DNA from: Eudromia elegans
Taxonomy: Eukaryota; Chordata; Aves; Tinamiformes; Tinamidae
Direction of reading: 5' to 3'
DNA: 64,000 nucleotides
Assembly: GCA_003342815.1 (NCBI GenBank)
Contig: PTEX01000015.1
Span: 5,135,024 to 5,199,023 of the forward strand
The notes under the pieces are model-generated. The model saw nothing but the letters and a program-made list of their open reading frames with translations. It was not told where the DNA came from and searched no databases. A program made the position numbers and the translations under genes. Shown here piece by piece: positions 22,466 to 35,847 of this stretch (position 1 is its first letter; each line of letters starts with the position of its first letter).

Positions 22466-25331
22466 TTAAAGAAGCTTCCACTGTATTCAATTACTATTGA
22501 TTCATTAGGTGCATGAACTGCACAGCTCTAATTAAAAACCTTTCTCTTTCCTGCTTTGAAACCAGCAGGGATTCTTAAATAGATTTACTCTGAACTGGGG
22601 GGGAAAAAAAAAAAAAAGTGATAAAAAGATTAATTGGAAAAATGCCAGCCCAAATGCCCTGGCTTTCTTTGTTCAGTTTCTAAGTAACAAGTCGTAATCT
22701 CCCCAGCTCTCCCTAAGTGGGCATGATGCACTCTCCTAAGCTTTTTGTTATCTCGGCTTTGGCACCAGCACATCCCACAGGCACGTGGTGCTTGTGTGCA
22801 CAGACTGTGCTTTCCACCTCTGCAGCTGGAGGACCTTGTGCTGGGAACCTGCCCCAGGAGGAGAGGGAAATTGCTCTGAGTAGTGCACAGCTTGGTGCTA
22901 GAGCCAGCACGTGCGCTACCTAGGCTTCGACAGCAGCTCATGGGACTAGCGATTGAACAGCAGCATTTTAAAGTCCTTCATTCCTTACAATCGCCCTGCA
23001 AATGTTAGCTGATCTGCTGCGGTAGCAGCCACTTCATCCTTTCAAAGCCTTCCCACTGATTCAGGAGTGGCCTTTGTCCTTATGGCACATGGGGCTCCCT
23101 TTCAAACCTCTCTGCAGAGAGGTGGGGAAGTACCCAGGAGAGCCACAGCAACAAGGCGTTGGGGAAAAGGAGCATGCCAAACACCTCCAGCACTTTCCAA
23201 AGTGATAATGCACCTAGACCTTTTCTTTCTTTTTTTTTTTTTTCCAATTGCATTCACCCACCAGCCTGTTGAGGACATGTTTTGCAGTCATTCGCCAACC
23301 TGCCCACTAAAGCAGTCTGTTACCATAGGCTAAGAGACACCCTAATGCACATGATTCCAACCTTCCTGCTGGTTGCTTCTCTTGCCAGGATGAAGCTGGC
23401 TTCATTCGCATTTGGAGCTGCAACAGCCAGAGTAAACACCACTCATGTTCACACTTAAACCTTGTACAACTTGCAGGGAGCAAAACCAGCTTAAATCAGA
23501 AGAGCTTCAATGAGACAGCAGCATCTGTATGTGCTGCATCTGGGCTCATGGTCGTGTCAAGACAGATGCAACACGCATGCTAAAGGGAACAGGCAAAGGT
23601 AAAAGTCACAGGAGTTTCCTGTCAGGACCCCACTAATCCCAATCCTGACCCCTTGGGCCCGTGGCCCCAGAGCAGTGCCCAGCTTCCCCCTGGTACTACA
23701 GCTCCCTCACCTGCCCCTGAACCCCGCTCCCTATAAGTTGGGCAACGGGATCAAAGGATGTTTAATGGAGCAGAAATTTCCACCTAGCATCTGCCTACAA
23801 AATTCTTTAATATAGAGAACAACTTATTAAATTCTGATATACCTACTTATTAACTCACGGTATACCTAAAATATAGAAAGGCAAGATTTCTTGTATTTTG
23901 TGGGATTTTTCTATAAAGATTTCTGAGACTCATTTAGCTTTAGAAAACAATTTCTAACAGACATCTTGAGTTCCGCTGCATTTTTTTCTCAGAGTTCCTC
24001 CATGGTTGCTGTATGAAAGAAATAGCATATTTGTCAATGTGTGTGAACAAGTAATTTCCTATGTCTACTACATCCAGTGCTCTAATCAAAACACCCTGTA
24101 GATTCACCAAATTTCTTCCACAATGTTCCTGTTCAGTCTTCAATTTGAAACCCAGAAAAATTTGCAGTTACCTTTACATATTACCAAACTTTCATCAGTG
24201 ATGCCTGTTCTAATGAATGTGCAATTCAGGCAAACACTGTTCTACCATCAGAATTGTTTTATCCATGCCAAGTGAACAGAAAGAGCAAGCTATATCTTTT
24301 GGAAATGTAACAGCAACAACAACAACAAAGTGCCAAGGGTCCTATTATTTAAATCTAAGCTGGGCAGAGTGCAGGATAACCTGTGGTAGAGAGCAATCCA
24401 GCATGGAAGAGTCAAGGCAGCCCACTAAACCTCATTTCATCAGCAAGTTACTGAGTTTTATTCCATTTACCCACATCAGTGAGCACTGTTAGCAAGGCAC
24501 CACTCCCTGTCCTTCCTCTGAATGGCTGCAGCACTGCGTTACTCCTTTATTTTACTCTCACAACTCTAGTGCTAAGGATGCTTTAAGTCTAGCAAAATAT
24601 GCACATGGAATAAATTAAATAATACCACAAACCCTGCTCCCCATCTCCCTCTTCAGCAATTCCCTATGCGACTATGCTATTTTCAGATGTTGGGAAAAGA
24701 AGGTCAACTTTTCAAAGGAGCTCTAAAAGTCATGAATTTCACTTTCATATAGGTCAATCTCATAGTCTTAACACCGTCACTAGTAGCTGACAAAAGCAAT
24801 GCGCCACTGCTTGAAAATTCTATGTGTAGTTCCTTTTATTGCTTTATGAGGTTATAGAAAAAGTCTTAAAATTATGCATGGTCTAAGGGATAAATTCAAT
24901 TTTAACGAGCTCCATTTCTGCTAATTATGAAAGCCAGAAGAAGTCTGTCAAAGGCTAATAATTCCCCAGCATCTTCTGAGAGGTGAATGTAAATCATCAA
25001 ATAAGATTACGTATTATGTTTGTCCTTTAGAGTGCATTCTGTGAATAGGGAATACGCTCAGGGTAGCACGTAGGGTCAAATCTACTTTGGTATATATTTC
25101 CATATTTCCACTTAACCCAATGAAAATTCATGAGTTTACGCTGCTTGCAGACATTATGCCTTGTCTTTAAATGTTTATTCTTAAAGGCTGAAATAACCTA
25201 AATCTTTTCCAATGGATCGATACAACTTCTTAAAAGATTTAACGTGTAGCTTATTACAACTATTCCTTTCTGGTTTATTCCTTTCTGGAAACCTCCGAAT
25301 TTGTTCATTACCCAGTCAGATCTCCTATTAA

Positions 25332-25361
25332 TTTTTTTTTTCTTGAAAAAAAAAAAAAAAA
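25332..25361. repeat. T10 / A16 inverted homopolymer pair
   Basis: Ten T residues and sixteen A residues are separated by CTTG and can form an A/T hairpin. This is low-complexity sequence. Confidence 0.85.
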
Positions 25362-26316
25362 GTATGTCTTTGAGGCTATTTGAATGCCCAAAGTTGAGCT
25401 TAAGCGTATGTCTGGGGGTTGATTGTCAAAATTAAGATGAGACAGGTAGAGCGGGCACTTATTCAGAAAGAACTATCTGTATTCCAGTACCAAATCTGAA
25501 AGTTTGCATAAGTCTGAGTAGTTGAGCTGAGATGCCTAAATACGTAAAGTTACCCATACATTGATTCACCGCTGTGGAATGAATTAGTATGTAGCTCTCA
25601 ATATGACAAAAGGAAATGAAAAGTTGAACTCCTGTACATCTACTGAGTCTGCTGGAAAGGTTACATTGTCATCCTTACCTTGGAATGAAACTCAAAGCAA
25701 GTTATTCACTGCATCAGCAGCAAAATTTTACCTGATCGTCTTAACTGTACCTTGTGCTGAGAAGCATACAGGATTTCTCCTGCTCTCTATTAATTTTATT
25801 GAAAAATTTGCCAGATGGAAAGCACAGAGCACTATGAGAATAAATGCCATAATTTCTAGCAATAAAAACCTCTACATTTTTCATCTTTCAGAACTGCCAG
25901 GCTTGTCAGTCTTCACCTTCTGACCTCCCAGCACAGTCTAAACAGGTCTCTCATTGATCCTGTTTGCTGCAGTCCTAAAAATCAAATACTGCGAGTAAGG
26001 ATAATTTCAAAATGCACATTTTGTCTCTTCAAAGCAATTTGACAAAGCATGGGACAATGCTTTGTTACACAGGTGTAGCAAGGTTCTTTCAGACATTTAT
26101 TTTCCTAAAATCTCACAGCGCATCACAAGAAGTAATGCACTGGAAAGTTCTCAGTGAGACTGACAGATTTCCACTGCTGCTGAGAATACAGCTGATAAAC
26201 TAGGAACATCAAAAGAAGAGCAACACACCAAGAGAGTAAACAAAAATACATATATTGGGTGGGAACAAGAGAAATTTTATATCCTGAATATTCCAGGTGA
26301 ACTCAGCTTTCAAGGT

Positions 26317-26336
26317 CATATATGTATATGTGCATG

Positions 26337-26386
<50 letters not shown>

Positions 26387-26393
26387 CATGCAT
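26317..26393. repeat. 77-bp alternating pyrimidine-purine tract with (TG)22 core
   Basis: From 26317 to 26393 every step alternates pyrimidine and purine. The core 26339-26382 is 22 uninterrupted TG units, flanked by TATATGTATATG and TGCATGCA on the left and TATACATGCAT on the right. Such tracts are the classical Z-DNA-forming sequence. The short histidine/threonine-repeat frames across it are translation artefacts. Confidence 0.95.
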
Positions 26394-28233
26394 CTCTGTG
26401 TTGAGACCTTCTGGGTTCCAGTCATGCCTCTCCCATTTGCTCGGCATCTGATCTTTCCTCTCAAGACTCTGTTTGTCACCACACAAGGTGGCTGGAATGC
26501 ACTCTGAGATCCTTGACAAATGCCTTCCACTGTTGTTAATTACCTGTGTGTTAATTAAATGTTAAAATATGCAAGTCATTAACCCATTGGCTTTGCATTT
26601 AGGAGAACTGTATGTGAGGAACTAGACAGCATGCTGGGCAGCTTCTAGCTCCTCACTTCTAGGTGTCTTAAGCCAGACGAGTGGGCAATCTACAAAGACT
26701 TGTGGAGGTGAAAAGCAACACTTCTCAGCACGTCTGTTCTTCCTAAGTCTGTGTCTTAGTTCATATTGAGGCCTCTCAGAGGGCTGCCTAAATCTACTTA
26801 TCTGTAGCTAAAGCAACACTGCCTCTCTGATGAAACTGATCTCTGTCGGTATATGAGGACAAGCATTAATACAGTTTGTTTGACATTGGTGCAGCATGAC
26901 TGAAAACCTTGGCAAGGGATGATCATCATGCTTTTTTAATGACAGATCTTGATTGCACCACCTGTGTGTGGAAGGAGTTATTTACTCAGGAGAAGACACT
27001 GAGTGAGTGTAGAGATGGAAAATACTCATAGCTCTGTTTTCAGAAAACAGGAATGCAGCTAAAGAATCTACAGAAACTACTCTCAAGTAACAAAAGTTAT
27101 TTGCTTAAAAATAATATTTCCAGATGTATCTTTTACAAAAAGCCAGCAACAGTGAATACATTTCCTGCTTCAATAGCCAGTCCGCACAGGAAAAAAAAAG
27201 AAAAAAAGGCCAGAAGCACTCCTGGCACTCCTGTATTGCTCACATTCAGCCTTCCAGTCACTGGGAAATCTCTGCTCCTTGGTCTGTAGCATGAACAGAA
27301 CTGCAACGGCAAGAGGATGATACAGCAAATGAGCCAAATAAAAATGAAAAGAAGATAAAAAAGATTTTGAGACTGAAAGTCAAACCTATATTTTACTCTA
27401 AATGCATTGGAAGCAACTGCTTTTAAATATTATACACCACCTAAATGCTACAAAGCATACACACTGTAATTATTTTTCCTCCAAATCATACCATAATCTA
27501 TATACCTAGGTGTTATGATTTTATTTCTGAAAATCAATTTAATATTAAAATAAATTCCCACAGTGATAACTCTAATGACTAAAACCCTTTCTCTAACAGA
27601 GGAGTCTGTATTACATGTAATAGGCAAAAAAGACACATAAATATCCGTGCCATTCAGGCAACATTGCCACAGAAGATGAAATCAGCTTTGCCTTCTGCAG
27701 ACACTGCTACCGTGCTGCCAGGGGTTCCCCTGAGGACGGTAATGAATAAGAAACATTTCACATGGAGTTCATGTACCACAGCAAAACTATGTTGAGAATC
27801 ACAGGCACAGGGAGTGAGCAAGCCCGTGTCAGTATTGTCATTGAAGTCAAGGAACTTTTTGCCCCCGGTGAGTAGTGATCTTCTGTACTTGCTAACCGTC
27901 CAGAAAAATGTGAAGTTATAACCTGGTGCCAGAGTAAAGTAAATTAAGCAAACTAGTTGAAAAAGTGTGTGAACCAGTGCCAATGTGCAATTAAATTATT
28001 ACAAATGAGTATACACTGATACCATTTAGAGAGGAGGCATCTTTAATTGTAGATATTTTATTTTTAATATTGGATCCTTATTTTAACTCCTTTGTATACA
28101 GAAGAATATAATATCATGTAAAGAATTTTTTTGAGATTCTTAACTCAATTTTTATACTAAATAACAGAGTATATGAACACCAATGTATTTATGTGTTATC
28201 CTGCCTTGTTTTTAAAACAAGCCTGGGTTTAAA
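26394..28233. other. Unique sequence without a recognised gene
   Basis: No gene is recognised. A TCATTGAAGTCAAGG motif at about 27838-27852 resembles a TCATTGACTTCAATGGG-type ancient sauropsid repeat, and a splice-donor-like CCCGGTGAGTAG follows at 27864. Neither can be supported further. Confidence 0.5.
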
Positions 28234-28300
28234 GTGTGTGTGTGTGTATATATATATATGTGTGTGTGTATATATATATATACACACACATGTATATATG
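28234..28300. repeat. 67-bp alternating purine-pyrimidine tract with 30-bp perfect palindrome
   Basis: The tract is (GT)n, (AT)n, (GT)n, (AT)n, (AC)n in unbroken alternation. Positions 28261-28290 form a perfect 30-bp palindrome made of a TG arm, a TA centre and a CA arm. It can extrude as a cruciform or adopt Z-DNA. Confidence 0.95.
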
Positions 28301-31300
28301 GGACTCTTTTTTCTCAGACTGTGTTGAATGTTTCATAACTATCGGAAATCCAGCACAAAAGTGAATTTTGTCTCCCCTCTGTCAGAAGGAGCCATCCAAT
28401 GACTCCATGTTAATGACCAAGGGCCTTAGGCAGTTAATAGTTCCTTCTCCCCTGCAATTCCCCTTCAGAAATGATCTCATAACTCCTGAGGAACATAAGT
28501 AATGAGAAAGTCGGTATCTGTGGTGAATTAAACTACCTAAGTCCCACTCCATAGCTGTCTTAGGGACCAATAAAAGTATCCTGATTTACACCTGGTATTG
28601 CGGGGCTGTGAATGCCTTCCCAGCGACTGACACTCCTGGTGCAGTGACTGTTGCTTTCTTTGAAGCTGGAAGACAGCAAGTCTGTATTTGCAGTCTTCGG
28701 TGTGGGAGAAGCTTGGCAAGTCAGCTTCATTCTTCACTAGTGCTTCAGATGCAGATCAAGTTCAGCCCACCTCACTTAAAATTAAATTAGAATCTGCAAA
28801 CATTCAGCTGCTGCCACAATCACTGATTAGAGATAGGTGCAGAAACAGACTTTGTGGGTGTCGCTTTCTAATTTTGATTAGAAAGGAGTGACTGCATTCC
28901 TAAAATTAATGTCTTAGAAGCTAAAGCTAGATGATGCACATCTGTCCTCAGGTTTCATATCAGGCACAAACAGTTATTTGAATTCTTGATAGCTACGCGC
29001 AGGAGATCCTGGCTGGAAAGCAGTCTCTATCTCCTGCTAAAGTTCAGGGATGTGATAAGCCCACAATGTTCTGTTGTGAATTCTCTTTTAATCATCTACA
29101 TTGTGATGCTGGCAGGAGAATTAGTAGAGTGCGCTGGACTTCTCATCCAATAGACTGAGTATTCTACACCTGAAGAAAAAGAGGGGCTCCCATGTCCAAA
29201 GGAAAACTAATTATTTTTGGGAAAAAAAAGGTCAGGGAAGCATGGACTTCTGTTAGACTAGAGGAGAAAAAGTGCTGTCTAGTGCTATCCATCATCGTAA
29301 TCAGAGACATCAGTAATATTGCTTGTGTTCTCACTGCTCCAGTTACAGAAACCGTGGGAAATTCTTCTCTTTCTCCCTCTGTCTCTTAGCACAACTGCTG
29401 ACATTAACACTGTGAGGTTGATTCTTTCCGTGAATCTTTCCCAGAGGCACTTTCCCTGCCAAACCCAAGGGAAATCCAAGCACCAGGCAATTAGCAAGAG
29501 TAAATGTGGTCACCTATCACCTGCAGCCTGATGGAACTGTTTGATGGAATATTGGAAATGTTTGTACATCTCAAAGCACGACACCGTTCAGCTTTTCTAC
29601 ACGACAGTGAAATACCTGCCCAAAAGCAGTTCACAGACGGCTGAGAGGATCTTCCCTGTTAATAAAATCAAACTTCTTCTTAAAATCAAACTTCAGATAA
29701 CAGCCTGTCTTGACAAAAGTTAGCCTTTAAGGATTCAAAGGGAGTAAGTAGCAAGAGACATTGTCTGAAATAATTCAGATGAATGACTATCTGTAATTAA
29801 TTTCAAGGTCCATTGAAATTGAATATAAACCTGTACATAACACTATAAATATTTTTAAAACCTCTACTTAAATGATATCAAGACTCTGATTTAAACTTAA
29901 TTGTGAAAATTAAACAGTTTCAAAGTTAGGACCTTACTGTCATTTCTCACTGATAATGTCATTCAGCTTTGCTGCTTTTTATTACTGGCAATTTCAGATC
30001 AGAATTTCTGAGGACTCTTCTGGGCACAATGGTTCTGATTCAAGATTCTGGCTGTAATCATGACTTCCAGCATTTTCAGTGACATAAACCAGTGCTGAGA
30101 ATAAGTGCTGTCTTATGTAGAAGGGAGGACTGGATCGTCAGAGACCCCCCCCCCATCTAATCACCTTTAATCTTTGCCCAGCACAGAAAAACGGAATGGT
30201 TCTTCCCTGTGAACTGTTGGAACATTCTCCAAAATAACAACCAAAAAGAGAGCACAAGCATAATTAAATCATCTCTCTTGTCCTCAGGCTCATCTGGCAG
30301 GACTCAAGACAACAAAACTATGATCACGTTCCCCAAGCTACTCAGAGAACAACCGTGTCTCCATAGAAGAATAGGCACTTTAAAAATAAAATATATATGT
30401 AAATATATATATATATGTAAAGAAGAAGTAATTGAATAATATGCATATATAGTTAAAAATAATAGGGAATGTGGTTTCAGAGAGAGATTCTGACATGGAA
30501 AACCACCTATGCAACAGCGTTAGAATTTCTAGGAGAAGTTTCATTTTCTGCTGGGGAGAAAAGATGCCATTTTCTGTTAGAAAAATCAAAATGACGGTTT
30601 TGGTTTGCACAATTGGAGGGACCCTATCCATCTCACTCTCTGCTCACAGGGGAAAAGCAAATAAGCACGCACAATCCTTCAGGTAACTTCTACTTAATAG
30701 ATATTATTGTCTCTTATATGGATATTGATTAAGCCCCTAAGTTTCCTTTCACTTTTTCCCCCTTTCTAACATCTTTTAATCATTATTATTTTTTGTATGA
30801 AATGGAAGTTTTCCAAACAGCTAACAGCTAACATTTCTTAAAATCTTTTAAATGTATGCTGATTCAGACCAGCAATACCATGCAGGAGAAGAGCTTTAAG
30901 AAATGACCCACTGCAAATGGTAAATTGGGTTTTACCAAGTTTCTTCCAGGGTTTATTCTGGAGCCTTTAGTCACTGAGCCATGTGCAAACTACCTTATTT
31001 CTGCCTGTTTGGATTGGGGACTATGAGAAAGGTTAATTTTCATGTAAATTGCATGGGAAATGGAATGCTGTCCCAGGAGACCCAGACAACTTGAGTAGAA
31101 GAAAATGTAGCTGAATAGTATTACCTGGAATGAAATAAAGGGGAGAAATAAAGTTAGACGCTGCAGTTTAGACAAATGCTCAGGAGATTGCCAGACCTGA
31201 TTCTCATTTTCAGATTTTTTCTTCAATGCTTCCATAAAGGTCCAGACTGTGAGTCCCCAATTTACTTTCTTCCAAGAGGAACACCTAATTCCCTGACAGG

Positions 31301-32600
31301 TTATCTTAGCTCCATTTGAGCATATTTGTGGAAGGAAAAGCTATACAACTTATGAAAGGATAGAGTGTAACCAATTTTCCCTACTTTTTCTACAGCAAAA
31401 TGATAACATGATTACTATGCAGAAAGATAAGGAAAACTACACTACCTATCTCCTTAAATACTTAACCTTTAAAACTAAATTCAAAGAAGAGGAAAGTAGG
31501 TTGGGATATTTATCCATTTTAACTCTAAATGTGTAGCCAAGGGACAGAAATATATCCCGCAGAGTCTTCAGAAGATGTTATCCCCTCCTTTCACACAAAA
31601 AATCTCTACATCTGAGACGTCAAAATTTGGTAATCTGAACCTAGAAACAAACAAACTCAGTGAGGGCCCAGGCACCAGCATATTTGTGATCCAAGCTGCT
31701 CTGCAGAAAGAATTGAAACAAATGACAGTGGGAGCTGTGCAAGCGAGGAGGAGGAATGGGGAGTAAGGGAATTAAGAAACAGCAAACAGCAAGCATTTTC
31801 AAGAAAACTGCTGATGTGTGGCTAAACAACCTCTCTGTCTAAGCCAGCTGGTTGGATAGCAGTAGTCCGTGCAGGATTTCAAGGCAGCTTTACCTCTGCC
31901 TTGGCCAACGCCCACACCCGGTGCTCCCAGCAGCTTTACGAAGCAGGACCGTGTGAGTCTGAGTCATGCTGGTTAGCATTAAGCCTGGCAGTAGGGGAGC
32001 CGCTGTAAATTTTATCCCACAAACAGCACCGACACTGATGGAGACTGAGACATGAGGCAGCAGATTTTTTTAAAGGAATAGCACTTTTCTTGCTTTATAG
32101 CAGTTTCTCGTTGCCCTTTGCTGTAACCTTTTATCACCTCTTCCCACCATCCATCACATTACAGGGCAAACGTACAGGTCTCTATTTGGTTTCTCAAGGC
32201 ACTAGCTATTCTCCTTTGCCAACTACATTAATCTGATGCCTTTGCCTTTCTCTGTGGCACTTACTGATATGTGTTATGAACAATGCTGTTACTCTAGTGC
32301 CCACAGCAGGGATTTTTGTTAGCTATACAAATATATTACCCTTTAAGGCCAATTTTTTAGTTACTCTGTGTTCTTTAATTGCAGTTGTGACTGAATGTTT
32401 GAAAATCAGGCCTACCAGGTTCATACAAAGGCTCAGGGACAACATTTGGGTATTTTCTTTCCAGTGAGCCCAGAGCTGGCTGAGGTTGCTGTCCTCCTTC
32501 ACCTAAGTAACAGCAACATGGGAGGTTTTCCTGTGAAAGGAGGCCGGCTGGGAACACCACAGCCATTTCTTTGGGACTCTCACTAATTTTTTTTTTCTTG
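28301..32600. other. Unique sequence without a recognised gene
   Basis: No gene is recognised. Items seen: an 18-bp-period direct repeat TAAAATCAAACTTC at 29663-29676 and 29681-29694; a C10 run at 30145-30154; and a TA-rich microsatellite at about 30388-30420. The rest is AT-rich. Confidence 0.55.
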
Positions 32601-32639
32601 TTTTCTTTGTTTGCTTATTTATTTGTTTCTAATATTGAA

Positions 32640-32930
32640 TGTAGCTCAGCACACTTGCCCTTCCGGTCCTCCTGGACAGTCACCTCTGGTTGTGTTCCTC
32701 CGGCTTCCTCCCTCCGGAGGCTCCTCTCCCTGCTTTGCTGCACGGCCTGGGAAGTGCGGCCTTCATGGCTTCGAGGAGATGCCCACTTCCCCCAAAGCCC
32801 CTTTCTTAGTTCAGGTCAGAGCACGGCTTTCCCCAGCTGGAGAGACTGCTTCAGCCAGCAGTGCCCCTCAAGGTACAGCCCGAGCGATACTCAGATCCCC
32901 CGGAGGAGGTCCTGTGGGTGTTATTGCAGG
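32640..32930. promoter_or_regulatory. GC-rich block with modest CpG content
   Basis: A GC-rich interval with a CCTCCGGAGG palindrome near 32711 and scattered CpGs is open in two overlapping + frames of 155 and 164 codons. Neither has a start context, domain or composition that persuades me it is coding. The frames are probably a by-product of GC-rich sequence with few stops. An exon of an unknown transcript remains possible. Confidence 0.25.
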
Positions 32931-33607
32931 TTTACTCATCTTTTATTTCAGTTTTCCTCCACATTCCCAAAATATGATGAGGCTTTTCATTGTGCAGAAA
33001 AGAAATCTGTGTTTGTTTCTTTCCAAGGTCACGTTGAAATGGAAAGGAAAATTGCTGCAGCATGAGGGACAATTGTAACAATATGACCCTTTATGCTGAA
33101 AAAATGGGGTATGCAATTACTCCATCAACAGAGGAGTAATTGAATAGTAAATACTTAGACTTGTTGTCTCCCATCAGCTGGCTAGGACTCCCAGTATCTG
33201 AATATGGTTTATTTCATAGTGGTAACTTTCTGCTACTGTTACACTTAAAGACATATTAACAGCATATTATTTTAATGCAGTTCTATCACTTTGCATCAGT
33301 CTGGAGAGTAAGTGGCTTGGCGCATCTGGCACCATCAGCAGAGCTGCTCTTGTACTTCTGTATTCTGGAAGTGGTGATATCATTTCCAAGAACCTAGACA
33401 CAAACTGCCTAATATACCTAGCCAAACAAAAAAGTGCATATATGTGTCTTTGTTCTTCATATGTGATAATCTGTATGTATTTGGATGTTATTTTATCATG
33501 TGTTTTAGATGACTCTTACCTCAAAGAAGCCCAAAGTACAAAAATTTCTCATAATATGTACACACTACCCAGGTGATGTTCTCAATGTTTCTTCCTAAAC
33601 AAATTTG

Positions 33608-33651
<44 letters not shown>
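33608..33651 (+). repeat. Poly(A) run of 44
   Basis: There are 44 uninterrupted A residues. No AATAAA-type signal lies in the 30 bp upstream, and the upstream sequence is not a recognisable mRNA or SINE body. It could be a retrocopy tail of an unrecognised element or a homopolymer expansion. Confidence 0.95.
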
Positions 33652-33654
<3 letters not shown>

Positions 33655-35823
33655 CATGTAGTAAATCTTTGCCTTGAAAAAATACACAGTTATTTGCATT
33701 TATCGTTAGACCTTCCTAACGGGGACTTAGAGAATATATATTCTTTATCTATGTGTTCCAGTGATCAGATTGCAGTATGCTGAATGTACAGGTGTGGGAA
33801 GACCAGGTTCCCCTCTGCTCCACCTTCACTCTGCTGGTCAGAAGGATTTGCTATGTGATTCCCTTGCTAAAAATAGTGCAGAAATGACCCTCACAGATTA
33901 GCAAATACATAACACCTTAATAAATTTGCCTCAGATCTGGAGTAACACTCCCAGCAAGCAAATTAAGTTTGGGCATCATTTGCCTGTCTTTTCCACACAG
34001 CAGAAGGACTTTTTTTTCTTATTTTCTGTTTCCACATCTTCCTCAGCTCTTGTTTTTGAATAGTAGCCCAGTTTGATCTTAATTCAAGGACATCATTATT
34101 TTTAGGAAGTGGCTTGAAATGATAACAGATGTGTCTGCTTCCTTCTTAAGAGAGTATACCCCTTAATTTCTGTACCACATGTAATCTAAAGTCTTATAGT
34201 ATCACACTGTCCTTTGATTTTACACTTGCACTTCCTCTGATATCATGTGTGACTAGCCTCAGTCAGGGTTTACAGAGATGAAGTCTTATTTAAAAGCCTT
34301 GCTTTTTTTCCTTTCCAAAGCAAAGTTAATTAATACACTTCTAGCTCTGCTAGGTCCCTTTTTCAAAATCCATATGAATTCTTATTATTTTGCAAACATC
34401 TTGGACTCCAAACCTGTCCGTGATACTTGAACTTTATCTTTTAGACGGAGTTCTATCCCATTTTTTGGCTATGCCATCATTCTTCTACAGCCAAGGCCAG
34501 CTAGCAATTTCTCTTACATATAAAAATATATTAGGTTTTTCTTCTTCCTCTTTGCCCCAGTCTTACAACCTAAATACACTTGCTGGCTGCAGGCCATACA
34601 ACCCTGCAAGGCATGCAACCTTGTTGCTGCCTCCTGGGCAAACAGAAGAGGTGCCTATTGATGATCCAAATGGTCATGGTCTAATTAAGAAGTACTTTAA
34701 TATGTCTTCTTATATCTGAGTAAAGCAGTCTAACTGCTCATCAGTCTGTGCACGATAGGTTGACATCCTTGACATATAGAAAGGATGCTCTTTAGAATAG
34801 CAGACACCTCTTTCATCAGGCATGATACACAGTTAGTGTGTCAGTCACTAAACATTTCTCTGTGAAATCAGGCTTGGGATACAGCCTCGTTTTGCTGTTC
34901 ACACGTTGGGTTAACACAGTATAATTTACGGCACCTGCATTAGTGGTGACCTTTCTGACAACCGGTTCACAGCTCTAAACACCTCAGTAGACACCTAAAA
35001 GCAATCACTGGTAGCAATCTTCTTATCGTTCCCCTGGCAACTCAAGGATGTTTATTCATGGACCTCCGCCTGTCTTCCTGTCACTTTACCCCTGCTGAGA
35101 AGTCAGTAGATCTGAGCCTGTATCATCAGCTATATATCTTGTTGCCATTACGAAATAATCATTTGTATTTCTACTTTTGTATTTTCTTTTCACAGAATCT
35201 CAGTCAAAACTGAACTCACTCTCTGGACCTGTCATAGCTTCTGAGTGACTTTTTGCAGAATGTCTGTTATGCTGCAGAGACAAACATAAAAGCCCCATCA
35301 TGCTGGAGAGAAATACAGAAGAGCAGCTCTCTGAGACTCTGTTTTTGGTACTTCAGACCCCTTCTTCATAACTGTGATGTTTCAACCATACCTGTATAAA
35401 TTTGGATCTTTGGCCCACTGCCCCTCCAGTGCTCATCATGTCCTCAACCACGCTTTCCCTCCTCCATTATACTCACCATTAGTTCCTTTACACAATCTCT
35501 GTTCTACAGTTTCTTGTTTCAGCTTTGCTAATCCTCATCTGCTCTTTGCTTATATGGTCAGCATGAGGAAGCAGAGCCAGGATATAGTCAATTCTCCTTA
35601 AAAATCCATTATTGCTGATGTGGGGAGTTTTGGTTGCACTGTATTTAGAAATACAGGCCATCTCAGGCAGCATTTGAGCTGGCCACAAGATTGGGCCAGC
35701 TCTTAAGTATTTGGACCCTAGGGAGACTGACATTATGGTATACTAATATATTAAGGTGCATTGCATCTTTAACCTGTGACTCTTTGGTAACTAAACGGAA
35801 ATAAAAATAAAGATAAACATGGA
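33652..35823. other. Unique sequence without a recognised gene
   Basis: Nothing beyond short stop-limited open frames is seen. No repeat family is recognised. Confidence 0.55.
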
Positions 35824-35847
35824 TTTTTTTTTTTTTTTTTTTTTTTT
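35824..35847. repeat. T24 homopolymer
   Basis: Twenty-four uninterrupted T residues are followed by GCAGGAGATAG. The T run followed by CAG also looks like a splice acceptor, but no open frame or donor supports an exon downstream. Confidence 0.95.

Larger units (their letters stand above)
20736..26316. other. Unique sequence without a recognised gene
   Basis: No gene is recognised. Items seen: a CA-rich microsatellite near 21055-21080; a 24-bp tandem duplication at 22418-22465; G7A14 at 22597-22617; T14 at 23230-23243; (ACA)n at about 24314-24329; and a T10/A16 inverted pair at 25332-25361. A GC-rich patch at 23640-23750 contains no motif I can name. Confidence 0.55.

Noticed and set aside
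26303-26530. Frames encoding His-Thr or Val-Cys repeats
   Set aside because: Pure translation of the (TG)n microsatellite.
27838-27870. Splice-donor-like CCCGGTGAGTAG after a short open frame
   Set aside because: The upstream sequence resembles an ancient repeat motif (TCATTGAAGTCAA), and the frame hits TAG directly after the donor. Too weak to call.
32571-33078. Overlapping open frames of 164 and 155 codons
   Set aside because: They overlap in two phases across a GC-rich patch, have no recognisable domain, and their start regions are T-rich low complexity. Lack of stops is explained by composition.
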